DNA from: Acinetobacter parvus DSM 16617 = CIP 108168
GTDB taxonomy: Bacteria; Pseudomonadota; Gammaproteobacteria; Pseudomonadales; Moraxellaceae
Direction of reading: 5' to 3'
DNA length: 64,000 nucleotides
Assembly: GCF_000368025.1 (NCBI RefSeq)
Contig: NZ_KB849212.1
Span: 365,014 to 429,013 of the forward strand
Made by a program: the position numbers and the translations under genes. Positions 8,394 to 16,592 of this stretch are shown here, piece after piece. How positions within the stretch are numbered: the first letter of the stretch is position 1; every line of letters starts with the position of its first letter. The notes beneath the pieces are model-generated. The model was not told where the DNA came from. It ran no database searches and saw only the letters and a program-made list of their open reading frames with translations.

Positions 8394-8467
8394 GCCCTTT
8401 TTATAAAAAACCATGCATCTGAAACTTAATGCTTTTTTAATATACAGATAAAAAATTACGGCAATAA

Positions 8468-8494
8468 AAAAGGGACTCCTAAAAAATCCCTTTT
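8468..8494 (-). terminator. Hairpin after proximal tRNA-Trp
   Basis: AAAAGGGA and TCCCTTTT can pair around an 11-base loop directly 3' of the proximal tRNA-Trp on the minus strand. It is a plausible weak terminator separating the two tRNA pairs. Confidence 0.5.
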
Positions 8495-8499
8495 AAATT

Positions 8500-8573
8500 T
8501 GGCAGAGGATCAAGGACTCGAACCTTGACGAACGGTTTTGGAGACCGTCATGCTACCATTACACCAATCCTCT
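8500..8573 (-). tRNA. tRNA-Trp (CCA anticodon), copy 1
   Basis: This is the same 74-nt cloverleaf as at 8128-8201, with anticodon CCA and encoded 3' CCA. It lies downstream of the proximal tRNA-Leu and is probably co-transcribed with it. Confidence 0.93.
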
Positions 8574-8608
8574 ATAACAGCATGATCAAATCATAACGAC
8601 TTAACCAT

Positions 8609-8635
8609 AAAAAAAGCAAGTTATCCTTGCTTTTT
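8609..8635 (-). terminator. Hairpin between tRNA-Leu and tRNA-Trp (proximal pair)
   Basis: This is an exact copy of the stem at 8237-8263 (AAAAGCAAG/CTTGCTTTT), located 372 bases away as part of the duplicated unit. Confidence 0.5.
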
Positions 8636-8640
8636 AAATT

Positions 8641-8725
8641 TGGTGGGGGCGAAGAGACTCGAACTCTTACACCTTGCGGCGCTGGAACCTAAATCCAGTG
8701 CGTCTACCAATTTCGCCACGCCCCC
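8641..8725 (-). tRNA. tRNA-Leu (UAG anticodon), copy 1
   Basis: This 85-nt class II tRNA is identical to the copy at 8269-8353, with anticodon UAG, long variable arm and encoded CCA. It is the first tRNA of the proximal pair. Confidence 0.93.
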
Positions 8726-8736
8726 GATGGGTATGC

Positions 8737-8765
8737 ATATTAGTGAGAAACATCCTTGATGACAA
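8737..8765 (-). promoter_or_regulatory. Sigma-70 promoter of proximal tRNA-Leu/Trp pair
   Basis: On the minus strand the -35 TTGTCA (8765-8760) and -10 TAATAT (8742-8737) have a 17-base spacer, matching the promoter of the duplicate unit. Confidence 0.75.
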
Positions 8766-8832
8766 GTGTTTCTGTTAAAAAAAACCAACCAAATGAACAT
8801 ATAATATTCAAATCAAGTATTTATGTTTATTT

Positions 8833-9651
8833 TTACAGCAAAATAGTCGAGTTTAGACAGTCTTTTGCATCTGAAACCAACTTAAAACGCTGTTCAACCT
8901 GCTTCTGCATCAACCCATTCAGCAATGGCAAAAAGCATTCAAGCTGTTTAGGAAGCTGAATTTGCATTTGCTGGCAATGCAATACCGCCCAATTATGGTA
9001 GGTCTTGGCCTGTAGCCTTGTTTCAGTGAGCCATTCATAGACAATAATACCAAAAGCATATAAATCACTCTGAACTGTTTTCCTTTCTGCATGAAAAAGC
9101 TCTGGCGCCATATAGTGCGGTGTGGCAGTTAAATTCTGGGTTGCATGAGGTGATTTAAAGCTCTGCTCAAAATCAATCAGCTTACAGCTATTTTCATAGC
9201 AACGGAAATGTTCAATTTTAAGGTCGCCATGCACCCACCCTAGTTGGTGCATATTTTCCAGTGTTTCCAATGCCCTTAATATTTGCTGTTGAATTATTTG
9301 CACATCGCTGGGCACACAGTTAAAAAAATTTTCTGTATCCACCAGAATCAGCCCTTTTCCAGTGGAGGCAAGTTCATGAAACGGCGTGTTTTCTTTAAAC
9401 TGAATGATTTGATGAGGAACAATAAATTGCTTTCTGGAGATTGAATTCTGCTGATAAAAATCCAATTCATGCAGAAAAGCATGTTCCAAAACGTGATAAC
9501 TATGGGCCTGATGAAATTTAAGCCAATATTTTTGCTGTTCGATCTGGAATGTATATAAACGCCGTCCAAAGGCATAACTTTGGGGTTTGGTTTTTAATAC
9601 AAGATCATCCAACGGAAGTTGCGAATCAAAGGTCCACGTAATAAAACTCAT
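8833..9651 (-). CDS. Small protein-kinase-like protein
   Basis: This protein of about 272 aa has a kinase fold. It shows a candidate ATP lysine K45 (YWLKFH), a catalytic loop HGDLKIEH (141-148), DFE in place of DFG (160-162), a TPHYMAPELF activation-segment end (APE 182-184) and SDLYAFGIIVYEWLT (195-209). I chose the ATG at 9651, which overlaps the upstream patatin gene by 26 bases; the longer frame would lie deep inside that gene. The overlap suggests co-expression with the phospholipase. The N-lobe resembles sugar/lipopolysaccharide-kinase-like proteins, but the APE and DLYAFG motifs favour a Ser/Thr kinase. The substrate is unknown. Confidence 0.8.
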   Translation of the reverse strand: MSFITWTFDSQLPLDDLVLKTKPQSYAFGRRLYTFQIEQQKYWLKFHQAHSYHVLEHAFLHELDFYQQNSISRKQFIVPHQIIQFKENTPFHELASTGKGLILVDTENFFNCVPSDVQIIQQQILRALETLENMHQLGWVHGDLKIEHFRCYENSCKLIDFEQSFKSPHATQNLTATPHYMAPELFHAERKTVQSDLYAFGIIVYEWLTETRLQAKTYHNWAVLHCQQMQIQLPKQLECFLPLLNGLMQKQVEQRFKLVSDAKDCLNSTILL

Positions 9652-11134
9652 TCTGCTGCTTTTCTGCCTGTTTGCGCAATGATGCCAAACAATGTTCAAT
9701 GGTTTTACCAATACGCGCATGGGTTTCAATAGAAGCGATTTTAGGCCAGGTCGCCCGTTCACCCTCCTGCTGCAAAATCTTAAACAACTTGGGACGAGGG
9801 TTCTTGAGCATATAACCATAGTGGCGCAGTCCATATTTGGCAATAATATTGACATCCCCATAATAGCGCTGTCCTAAAATACCATAACCATGATCCAGGG
9901 CACGGCGAATCGGGAAAAATCTTCCCACATAATGGCGGGTTAAATCCATCACATCCAGTGCAATGGTTTTACCCTGATGACGGATAATCCGCTCAGGCCA
10001 GCTCAACACATCATTACGATAACGCTGTAAGTCACTCTGCATAAATGGAACAATATGCGGATTCACCTGACTAGCAATGGTGTAGTTGATATTATACAAA
10101 CGAGCCATTTTTTCTTGTGGAAAATCACTACGCATACTCCCATCCACCCATTTGGTGTTTGACATATAGGGCGTATGCTGTCCATCGTAGCGCTTGCTGG
10201 TCAGATGAACGGGTGGAAACAGAACAGGAACCGCGCAGGAAGCCATCACCGCACTCCAGACCAAAGCATTCGGCGCAGTCAAGGCATTGAGGATAAGCGG
10301 GTTTTGTGATGCATTGTAAGGTGCAACCGCAATATTGATATGCAGACCAGAACGCTGATACGCCTCTGCAAAGGTCAGGTCTCCCATATTGTGAATCAGG
10401 AATTTTTTAAGGTACATCACATCGGCAATACCGCCATGCCCCTTAATGAGTTCCATCACCTTTCTAAAACGAAATGCTTCATGAAAGAAATGCTTTCCTG
10501 TCAATAATTCTGGAATTTGATCAGCGGATGAGGTACCCAACATCCCCGTCATGATTGCGCCCGCACTTGAACCTGACAGCACTTTCGGCAACAGGTCCTG
10601 TTCCAGCAATGCCTTACACACCCCAGTATGAAACAGTCCCAGAGTTGCGCCACCAGAAAGCATCAAGGCAGGCTGACCATAGGCTTTCTGACATTCCTCA
10701 AAAAACTGGATTTTCTCCTTGAGCTGAAACGTTATACATTCGCTGGATGCCAAATAACGCAAACAGTCACTCACCTCATCCACATAGTTTTCGATAATTT
10801 TTTTGGTGCCGATATACGTTTCAGCAAACAACATGGGATGGCCAATATTGGCAAAATCGTAGGTTAGTCCATCCCTCAATACATAGATCAGGTCAAGGGT
10901 ACGGTGATGCAGCCGATATCTTTTTAGCAGGTTGTAACGCCTGGATAAAACTTCAGCATCAAAATAAGGCGATTCATTGTCATATTTCCATACTTCCCTG
11001 CCTGATTCCTCGTCCAATTTGAGTGCAATTTCCCTCCATTCTTCATAAGAGCTGGCATGTTGTAATTGCTCCTGTAACACATCTATCCTATATGTTTGAT
11101 ATGTATTCTTTTTTTCTTGGACATTATTTAACAT
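9626..11134 (-). CDS. Patatin-like phospholipase with N-terminal DUF3336-type region
   Basis: This 502-aa predicted lipid acyl hydrolase begins with a region of about 150 residues resembling DUF3336. The patatin domain follows, with the oxyanion motif SGGATLG (160-166), nucleophile S190 in GSSAG (188-192) and catalytic D331 in DGS. No signal peptide is evident, so it is probably cytosolic or peripheral to the inner membrane, unlike PlpD-type secreted patatins. Its stop is overlapped by the start of the kinase-like gene. It is divergent from the DUF815 ATPase gene, with 176 bases between starts. Confidence 0.88.
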   Translation of the reverse strand: MLNNVQEKKNTYQTYRIDVLQEQLQHASSYEEWREIALKLDEESGREVWKYDNESPYFDAEVLSRRYNLLKRYRLHHRTLDLIYVLRDGLTYDFANIGHPMLFAETYIGTKKIIENYVDEVSDCLRYLASSECITFQLKEKIQFFEECQKAYGQPALMLSGGATLGLFHTGVCKALLEQDLLPKVLSGSSAGAIMTGMLGTSSADQIPELLTGKHFFHEAFRFRKVMELIKGHGGIADVMYLKKFLIHNMGDLTFAEAYQRSGLHINIAVAPYNASQNPLILNALTAPNALVWSAVMASCAVPVLFPPVHLTSKRYDGQHTPYMSNTKWVDGSMRSDFPQEKMARLYNINYTIASQVNPHIVPFMQSDLQRYRNDVLSWPERIIRHQGKTIALDVMDLTRHYVGRFFPIRRALDHGYGILGQRYYGDVNIIAKYGLRHYGYMLKNPRPKLFKILQQEGERATWPKIASIETHARIGKTIEHCLASLRKQAEKQQNEFYYVDL

Positions 11135-11310
11135 TCGTTATCCTGATGTGCATCATGTTTTTCTAATCCTGCACCTATACAATGCAAAAACCTATTGTAA
11201 CAATCAAGGGTAAAATCAGCTTATTTCCATATTCTTGATGATATTTTCTTTATTTTAACTATAGCAGTGATAGTATCCCTATTTATTGATCACTGAGTTT
11301 GGTTTGATTT

Positions 11311-12183
11311 ATGGCTATCCTTGATTTACCCGAATCTATTCTCCAGTCATTATCCAGTGTTTTAACACAGCTCCAGCAAGTCCTCCCCGCTCCAAGACAA
11401 CCTACTGATTTTTCAGCAATTGCTTTTCGCTGGGAAAATCAGCAACTGGTCGCAATTCAACAACCTAAAAAAATGTATCTGGAAGATTTAAAAGGAATTG
11501 AACGCCAAAAAGACAAGATTATCCAAAATACCTTGCAGTTTTTAAATGGTTTCCCCGCCAATGATATTTTGCTGACAGGTTCCCGTGGTACAGGCAAATC
11601 CTCCATTGTACGTGCCCTGCTCACGGCGTACTCAGCACAGGGTTTACGCCTGATTGAAATTGAACGTGATGATTTATCAGATTTACCAAAAATTCAAAAA
11701 CTGATTGCCGAGCGCCCAGAAAAGTTTATTGTCTATTGTGATGACCTGGCCTTTAATGCGGAAGATGAAAATTACCGTAGTTTAAAGAGTGTTTTGGACG
11801 GTTCGCTGCAATCTGGTTCAACCAACTTCGTTATTTATGCAACCAGTAACCGCCGCCACCTATTGCCTGAATTTATGCACGAAAATACACCAGTGCGCAA
11901 GGTTGATGTTCCGCAATATACCGAGTTGCATCCACAGGAAGCGATTGAAGAAAAAATCTCACTTTCTGATCGTTTTGGACTATGGCTTTCATTCTATCCA
12001 ATGGATCAACAGCTCTATCTGGACATTGTGGAACATTATATTCGAAAAGCTGATCTGGAATATAATGACACAGTACGGGCTGAGGCACTGAGATGGTGTC
12101 AGGCACGAGGACAGCGTTCAGGCCGTGCGGCATATCAGTTCTCAAAACACTGGATCGGTTCGCAGCAATTAAAAATGGTATAA
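11311..12183 (+). CDS. AAA+ ATPase of the DUF815 family
   Basis: This 290-aa P-loop ATPase has Walker A GSRGTGKSS (90-98), Walker B FIVYCDDLAF (139-148) and a polar TSNRRHL sensor-like segment, the layout of the DUF815 family. The biochemical role of this family is not established. The gene ends 29 bases before an IS630-type element. A strong hairpin beyond the element (13314-13350) was probably its original terminator before insertion. Confidence 0.85.
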   Translation: MAILDLPESILQSLSSVLTQLQQVLPAPRQPTDFSAIAFRWENQQLVAIQQPKKMYLEDLKGIERQKDKIIQNTLQFLNGFPANDILLTGSRGTGKSSIVRALLTAYSAQGLRLIEIERDDLSDLPKIQKLIAERPEKFIVYCDDLAFNAEDENYRSLKSVLDGSLQSGSTNFVIYATSNRRHLLPEFMHENTPVRKVDVPQYTELHPQEAIEEKISLSDRFGLWLSFYPMDQQLYLDIVEHYIRKADLEYNDTVRAEALRWCQARGQRSGRAAYQFSKHWIGSQQLKMV

Positions 12184-12211
12184 TTACTCAAATAAAAAGC
12201 CATCAATTGAT

Positions 12212-13293
12212 TAAGTTGACAAAAACAACTAAACATGCGAAAAGACATTTTTGGTTAAACGATGTTTGCACATGCCACGGATTGTTACCGTCCCACTCAG
12301 CTTAGAACAGCGTGCACAACTAATTCTCTTGACCAAGCATGCAGCACATTGGCGTGAAAGACAACGTGCCCAAACCATTCTCTGGCTTTCCGAAGGTAAA
12401 ACTGTTGCCGAAGTTGCTGCGTTACAAGAGCGTATCCCAGAAACCATAAGGCTACAACGCCGACATTGGGAGCTACATCAGTTTGAATCGATTCAAGAAG
12501 GTCATCGCTCAGGCCGTCCCAATACACTGACCTCAAACTATCAGGCTCAAATCTTAGAGTGGGTCAACACAAGCCCACTCAATGCAGAACAAATCCGAGT
12601 CAAACTGCATGAAAAACACGGTGTATCGGTGTCTGTTGAAACTCTTCGCAAGTTTTTGCGAGATTCAGGCATGGTCTTCAAACGCACCCGACACAGCTTG
12701 AAAAAAAAGAGACCCGACCGCATTTGGACAAGCGCAACAGCAGATTGAAGCATTACGTGAGCAAGCGGCACGTGGTGAAATTGTATTGGGCTATGTGGAC
12801 GAAACAGGATTTTCGGCTACGCCAGATAACCGTTATGCATGGACAAAGATAGGCGATGTTCATGCGGTTGATGCTGTAAGACTAAAGCGAGTTAATGTGA
12901 TGGGTTGTCTGCTGTCAACGGGTCATCTGATCACCAGTTGCCTACAGGAGTCCGTTAACAGTCGCTGGTTTTATGCCTATTTGATGGGTGTAGCAGCACA
13001 GGTGAAACGCAGCTATCAAGTTCCTTTGGTGTTGATTGTTGACAATGCCTCGATTCATCGCAGCAAACAGATGGTAGATTGGCGCAAGCTTCTTGTACAA
13101 GAGTATTCAACGACTTTGTATTTTCTACCTGCGTATAGTCCTGAGCTGAATAGAATTGAGATGGTTTGGAAGCAGATGAAGTATAACTGGCGGGATTTTA
13201 AGGTGATGAAGGCAGATCAAATAGAGCGTTGGGTTGGGCAGATTTCAAAGGGTTTTGGTAATGAATACATGTTTACTTTTTAGTTGATACTTA
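12212..13293 (+). mobile_element. IS630-family insertion sequence, about 1.08 kb
   Basis: The ends carry imperfect 26-base inverted repeats, each beginning TAAGT and ending AAACATG-like. They are bounded by TA dinucleotides at 12212-12213 and 13292-13293, as expected for IS630/Tc1 elements that target TA. The element holds a single transposase gene split by a frameshift. It lies between the DUF815 gene and its apparent terminator and breaks no recognisable gene. Confidence 0.85.
12272..13283 (+). pseudogene. IS630-family transposase, two frames joined at an A8 run
   Basis: The first frame (12272-12748) gives an N-terminal helix-turn-helix region and stops shortly after SLKKK. The second frame continues from the A8 tract at 12701-12708 through the catalytic half, which is detectable as an open frame to 13283. 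It contains DETGF, DNASIH and SPELNRIEMVWKQMK, the DDE motif of the family. Removing one A (equivalently a +1 shift) joins them as ...LKKRDPTAFGQAQ..., giving about 336 aa, near full length. The element may use slippage on the A-run, or the gene may be inactivated by a one-base insertion. The sequence alone cannot decide. Confidence 0.8.
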
Positions 13294-13313
13294 TTATTCA
13301 GAAATTAAATCTC

Positions 13314-13350
13314 GATGCAGAAAAATAAATTTTCTCTGCATCAATTTTTT
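13314..13350 (+). terminator. Rho-independent terminator downstream of the IS630 element
   Basis: GATGCAGA (13314-13321) and TCTGCATC (13335-13342) form a stem followed by a T-rich tract on the plus strand. It probably served the DUF815 gene before the insertion and now also ends the transposase transcript. Confidence 0.7.
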
Positions 13351-13363
13351 ATTTTATAGATTA

Positions 13364-13861
13364 TCAATATTCTTTTGCTAATTTTTCCAATGTGATAAGC
13401 ATTTTCTTCACGACAGCTCTTTTATGTTGCAACATATTCTTGATATTAGCTGGATTGAAACCTGTCAGTTTTGCAATACCTCGACTAGTCATGTATTCAC
13501 CAGTTTTTTCAAAGTGCTTTTCACTTAACTCTGTTTTGGCATTAGAGAAACGAACTGCCAGCTTATAATCGTTAAATTCAGACCAGGCACCTGTTTTATA
13601 TTCCTGAAAATCAAATTCATTCTGATGGGCAGGTTTGTCCCGAAGAATATTGTTCAAGCGATTGACCACAATTTTTTCCTCACTGTCTTCTATCAATTGA
13701 TAAAGTTCAGTTTCCTCAAAAGTTCGCCCTAAAGAAATATCCTTTCTAAACTGCTCAATCACTTTATCATTTTTTTCTTTATTTTCATTGGATTGAATAA
13801 GATTTAGAATCTTAAACAAAGACTCTAATCGACCACAGGTAAAAACATAAGAAATTTTCAA
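13364..13861 (-). CDS. Hypothetical protein, 165 aa
   Basis: I do not recognise this protein. It is rich in Lys, Glu and Asn and AT-rich at DNA level, which could mean transfer or simply low constraint. The middle is predicted helical. The C-terminal 45 residues (MTSRGIAKLTGF onward) have the spacing of a small helix-turn-helix, so DNA binding is possible. It stands alone between the IS630 element and tsaD, with a 181-base AT-rich gap upstream. The ATG at 13861 is the first in frame. Confidence 0.55.
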   Translation of the reverse strand: MKISYVFTCGRLESLFKILNLIQSNENKEKNDKVIEQFRKDISLGRTFEETELYQLIEDSEEKIVVNRLNNILRDKPAHQNEFDFQEYKTGAWSEFNDYKLAVRFSNAKTELSEKHFEKTGEYMTSRGIAKLTGFNPANIKNMLQHKRAVVKKMLITLEKLAKEY

Positions 13862-14042
13862 CTTCTGAACTCCGCTAATGAGTTTTAGCTCATCAAAATA
13901 AATAATTTATCCAATACTTTAACACAATAGCGTTGACTCCAAGCCATTGCCATACATATAAATAATGGTTTGATTTTTAAATAAAATAAGAACGTAAACC
14001 GATCTAAAGCCTATCAACCAACAAGAATCATCAATTCAATTT

Positions 14043-15050
14043 TCAGGTTGGTTGCAACTCAGTCATCGGCCATCTTGGCGTTGTGGTGACAGCCAAACCA
14101 TCATGCTGCCCAGCCTTTAAACGTTGATAACCTGCGAATGCAATCATTGCGCCATTATCGGTACATAAGGCAGGTTCAGCATAATAAACCTGCGCCTTAA
14201 TTTTTTTCAGTGAGGTTTCCAATTGCTCACGTAAACGCAAATTTGCACTCACCCCACCTGCAATCACCAAACGCTTTAAACCTGTTTGCTTTAAGGCTTT
14301 AACCGATTTTTTAACCAATGTATCGACAATTGCTTCCTGAAAAGAGGCAGCAACGTCAGCATCACGGTTTTCTTCACCCAGTTTTTTCAACTGCACAGAA
14401 ACCGCTGTTTTTAAACCACTAAATGAAAAATCCAAACCTTGATGCAACATTGGACGAGGAAACTCAAATGCCAGGGCATCCCCTTGCAATGCAAGTTTTG
14501 CGATGTTTGGCCCACCTGGATAAGGTAGCTTCATCATTTTTGCGACTTTATCAAAGGCTTCACCTGCTGCATCGTCAATTGACTCACCCAGTAATTCATA
14601 TTGACCAATACCGTAGGCTGCCATCAACTGTGTGTGCCCACCAGACACCAATAATGCAACAAATGGAAATTCTGGTGGAGTCTCTGAAAGTAATGGTGCA
14701 AGCATATGCCCTTCCATGTGATGTACACCAATTGCAGGCTTATTAAAGGCAAATGCTAAAGTACGACCAAACAATGCACCTGTCATCAAGGCACCCATGA
14801 GTCCTGGACCACGCGTATAGGCAACCGCATCAATCTGGTTTTTCTGAACACCACTTTGTTCAAGCAGTTGATTGATCAGGGGAATCATTTTACGGACATG
14901 GTCACGTGAAGCAAGTTCTGGTACGACACCACCATATTCAGCATGCAGTTTGATCTGGCTATATAAAACCTGTCCACGCAAGCCGAGTTCACTATCATAG
15001 AGTGCCAACCCAGTTTCATCACACGAAGTTTCCAAGCCCAAAACAATCAT
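14043..15050 (-). CDS. tsaD: tRNA N6-adenosine threonylcarbamoyltransferase TsaD
   Basis: This 335-aa ASKHA-fold enzyme transfers threonylcarbamoyl to A37 of ANN-decoding tRNAs, working with TsaB, TsaC and TsaE. The metal ligands H111 and H115 are in HHMEGH, and the family signatures GLETSCDETG, YTRGPGL, LLVSGGHTQL and GGVSANLRLR are all present. The length is normal. It is divergent from rpsU, the common gammaproteobacterial arrangement. Its partner tsaE is at 29976-30452. Confidence 0.97.
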   Translation of the reverse strand: MIVLGLETSCDETGLALYDSELGLRGQVLYSQIKLHAEYGGVVPELASRDHVRKMIPLINQLLEQSGVQKNQIDAVAYTRGPGLMGALMTGALFGRTLAFAFNKPAIGVHHMEGHMLAPLLSETPPEFPFVALLVSGGHTQLMAAYGIGQYELLGESIDDAAGEAFDKVAKMMKLPYPGGPNIAKLALQGDALAFEFPRPMLHQGLDFSFSGLKTAVSVQLKKLGEENRDADVAASFQEAIVDTLVKKSVKALKQTGLKRLVIAGGVSANLRLREQLETSLKKIKAQVYYAEPALCTDNGAMIAFAGYQRLKAGQHDGLAVTTTPRWPMTELQPT

Positions 15051-15195
15051 TTAACTGCCTTTACATCGTTTAAAAATAATGTCGGGGCTATTATAGACTT
15101 GTGATCTGAGTTGTAAATGAGTAAAATAGTGCACTTCACTTGTGATCTGGCGTAATGGTACGTTAGGTCTATCCCATCATCTTAGAGGATTTTAC

Positions 15196-15411
15196 ATGCC
15201 ACAAGTTAAATTGAAAGAAGGCGAACCAGTAGACGTAGCTATCCGTCGTTTCAAGCGTTCATGCGAAAAAGCGGGTGTTTTAGCTGACGTTCGTAAGCGT
15301 GAGTTCTATGAAAAACCAACTCAGGAACGTAAGCGTAAAAAAGCTGCTGCAGTTAAGCGTTATCAAAAGAAATTGACTCGCGAATCTGTACGTACTACTC
15401 GCCTTTACTAA
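15196..15411 (+). CDS. rpsU: 30S ribosomal protein S21
   Basis: This 71-aa basic protein begins MPQVKLKEGEPVD and ends RTTRLY, the S21 pattern. The ATG at 15196 is preceded by AGAGGA. A longer open frame starting at 15142 is rejected because S21 proteins start here. The gene is followed 23 bases later by the YqeY gene, probably co-transcribed. Confidence 0.97.
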   Translation: MPQVKLKEGEPVDVAIRRFKRSCEKAGVLADVRKREFYEKPTQERKRKKAAAVKRYQKKLTRESVRTTRLY

Positions 15412-15434
15412 TTAATTTGTGACTGACTGCTGAT

Positions 15435-15881
15435 ATGACCACTTTAAAAGACCAGATTACCGACGTATTAAAATCATCTATGCGTGCCAAAGACATGGCA
15501 ACGGTAACGGTTATTCGTGGTGTACAGGCAGCGATTAAGCAAATCGAAGTCGATGAGCGCATTGAGCTTGACGATGCTCAGGTTCTTGCGGTCATTGAAA
15601 AGCAAATTAAACAACGTAAAGAATCGATCAAGGCCTTTTCTGGCGCTGGTCGAGATGATTTAGCTAGTAAAGAACAAGCCGAAGTTGAGGTTATTTCTCA
15701 ATTTCTACCAGCCGCTATGACTGAGGAAGAACTTGATTCTATCATTGAGCAAACGATTGCTGCTCAAGAAGCTACTAGCATGAAAGATATGGGTAAGGTG
15801 ATGAATTCTCTACGTCCGATCATAGCCGGACGTGCCGATCCTGCACAAGTTTCTGCCAAAATTAAAGCAAAATTAAGCTAA
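15435..15881 (+). CDS. GatB/YqeY domain protein
   Basis: This 148-aa helical protein belongs to the YqeY family, which shares its fold with the tail of the amidotransferase subunit GatB and probably binds tRNA. Its exact role is unknown. The family pattern is visible in LKDQITDVLKSSMRAKD, EKQIKQRKESIKAF and QFLPAAMTEEEL. It follows rpsU, as in many Gammaproteobacteria; the dnaG and rpoD genes often found next are not here. Confidence 0.93.
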   Translation: MTTLKDQITDVLKSSMRAKDMATVTVIRGVQAAIKQIEVDERIELDDAQVLAVIEKQIKQRKESIKAFSGAGRDDLASKEQAEVEVISQFLPAAMTEEELDSIIEQTIAAQEATSMKDMGKVMNSLRPIIAGRADPAQVSAKIKAKLS

Positions 15882-15962
15882 TTAGCTTAAATCCTCTTTA
15901 TTTATATCCGCTATTTATTTTAAAACTGGATTCATTTTAACAATGAACCCAAAGTCTTTCTA

Positions 15963-16322
15963 TTATTTAAAATCACACTGAACATTATATTTGGCAAGCA
16001 TCTGCATCTCTTTAGACTCAACCACTTGTTTAATTAAATCCTGCTTGGTCATACTTGCATATTGTGGTGGTAATGATGAACGGTTTTGTTCAATTGCACC
16101 TGACATATCCTGAATATAACGCTGGTTAATGCCACAATATTTAGCTTGTTGCTCAGGACTAAATTGAGTGAGCTGAGGGTCTAGGCTACGCAAGAATCCA
16201 CGCAAGTCCTGTGCATAGCTTTCCCTGATTTTATGTACAGCATTGACATATTGCTCAATGGATGCAGCAAAACTGTTCCCCATACAACCAGTCATCAAAA
16301 TAATAAAAACAAACTTCTTCAT
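15963..16322 (-). CDS. Hypothetical secreted protein, 119 aa
   Basis: An N-terminal MKKFVFIILMTGCMGNSFA segment is a signal peptide. Cleavage after SFA is plausible; the internal MTGC is only a poor lipobox. The mature protein of about 100 residues has two cysteines (YCGINQ and the C-terminal VQCDFK) that could form a disulfide. I do not recognise the family. It stands between the YqeY gene (convergent) and the GFA remnant. Confidence 0.65.
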   Translation of the reverse strand: MKKFVFIILMTGCMGNSFAASIEQYVNAVHKIRESYAQDLRGFLRSLDPQLTQFSPEQQAKYCGINQRYIQDMSGAIEQNRSSLPPQYASMTKQDLIKQVVESKEMQMLAKYNVQCDFK

Positions 16323-16366
16323 AAATCTTTTAACTTCATCAATGAATATGACTTATCACTAGCATT

Positions 16367-16574
16367 TTATCTTAATTCAATAAAATCTGGCTTATGTTCA
16401 GTAAAAAATTCTTCTTTCGGTGCTGGAAGATGCCCCTCCGTCACCGCTCCCAAACGCAAGCGGATGATATGGGGTAAATCGGTACGATAAGAATAGATTG
16501 GACTGGCACAATGTTGTGCAATAACACAAAATACTATTTTCGATTTCCCCACATAGACACTGCCCTTTAATCAT
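16367..16574 (-). pseudogene. Remnant of a GFA-family (glutathione-dependent formaldehyde-activating-like) gene
   Basis: Starting from the ATG at 16574, with AGGAG 8 bases upstream, the reading is MIKGQCLCGEIEN, the N-terminal Cys motif of GFA proteins. The frame then loses similarity. The frame ending at 16367 resembles the GFA C-terminus: HCASPIYSYRTDLPHIIRLRLGAV. The central zinc-binding segment is missing and the two ends are in different frames, so this looks like an internal deletion of a gene of about 130 codons. Confidence 0.7.
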
Positions 16575-16592
16575 TTCTATTTCTCCTAATTT

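Noticed and set aside
15142..15195. Extended rpsU start
   Set aside because: S21 begins MPQVKL and has its own AGAGGA site; the extension covers the promoter/leader.
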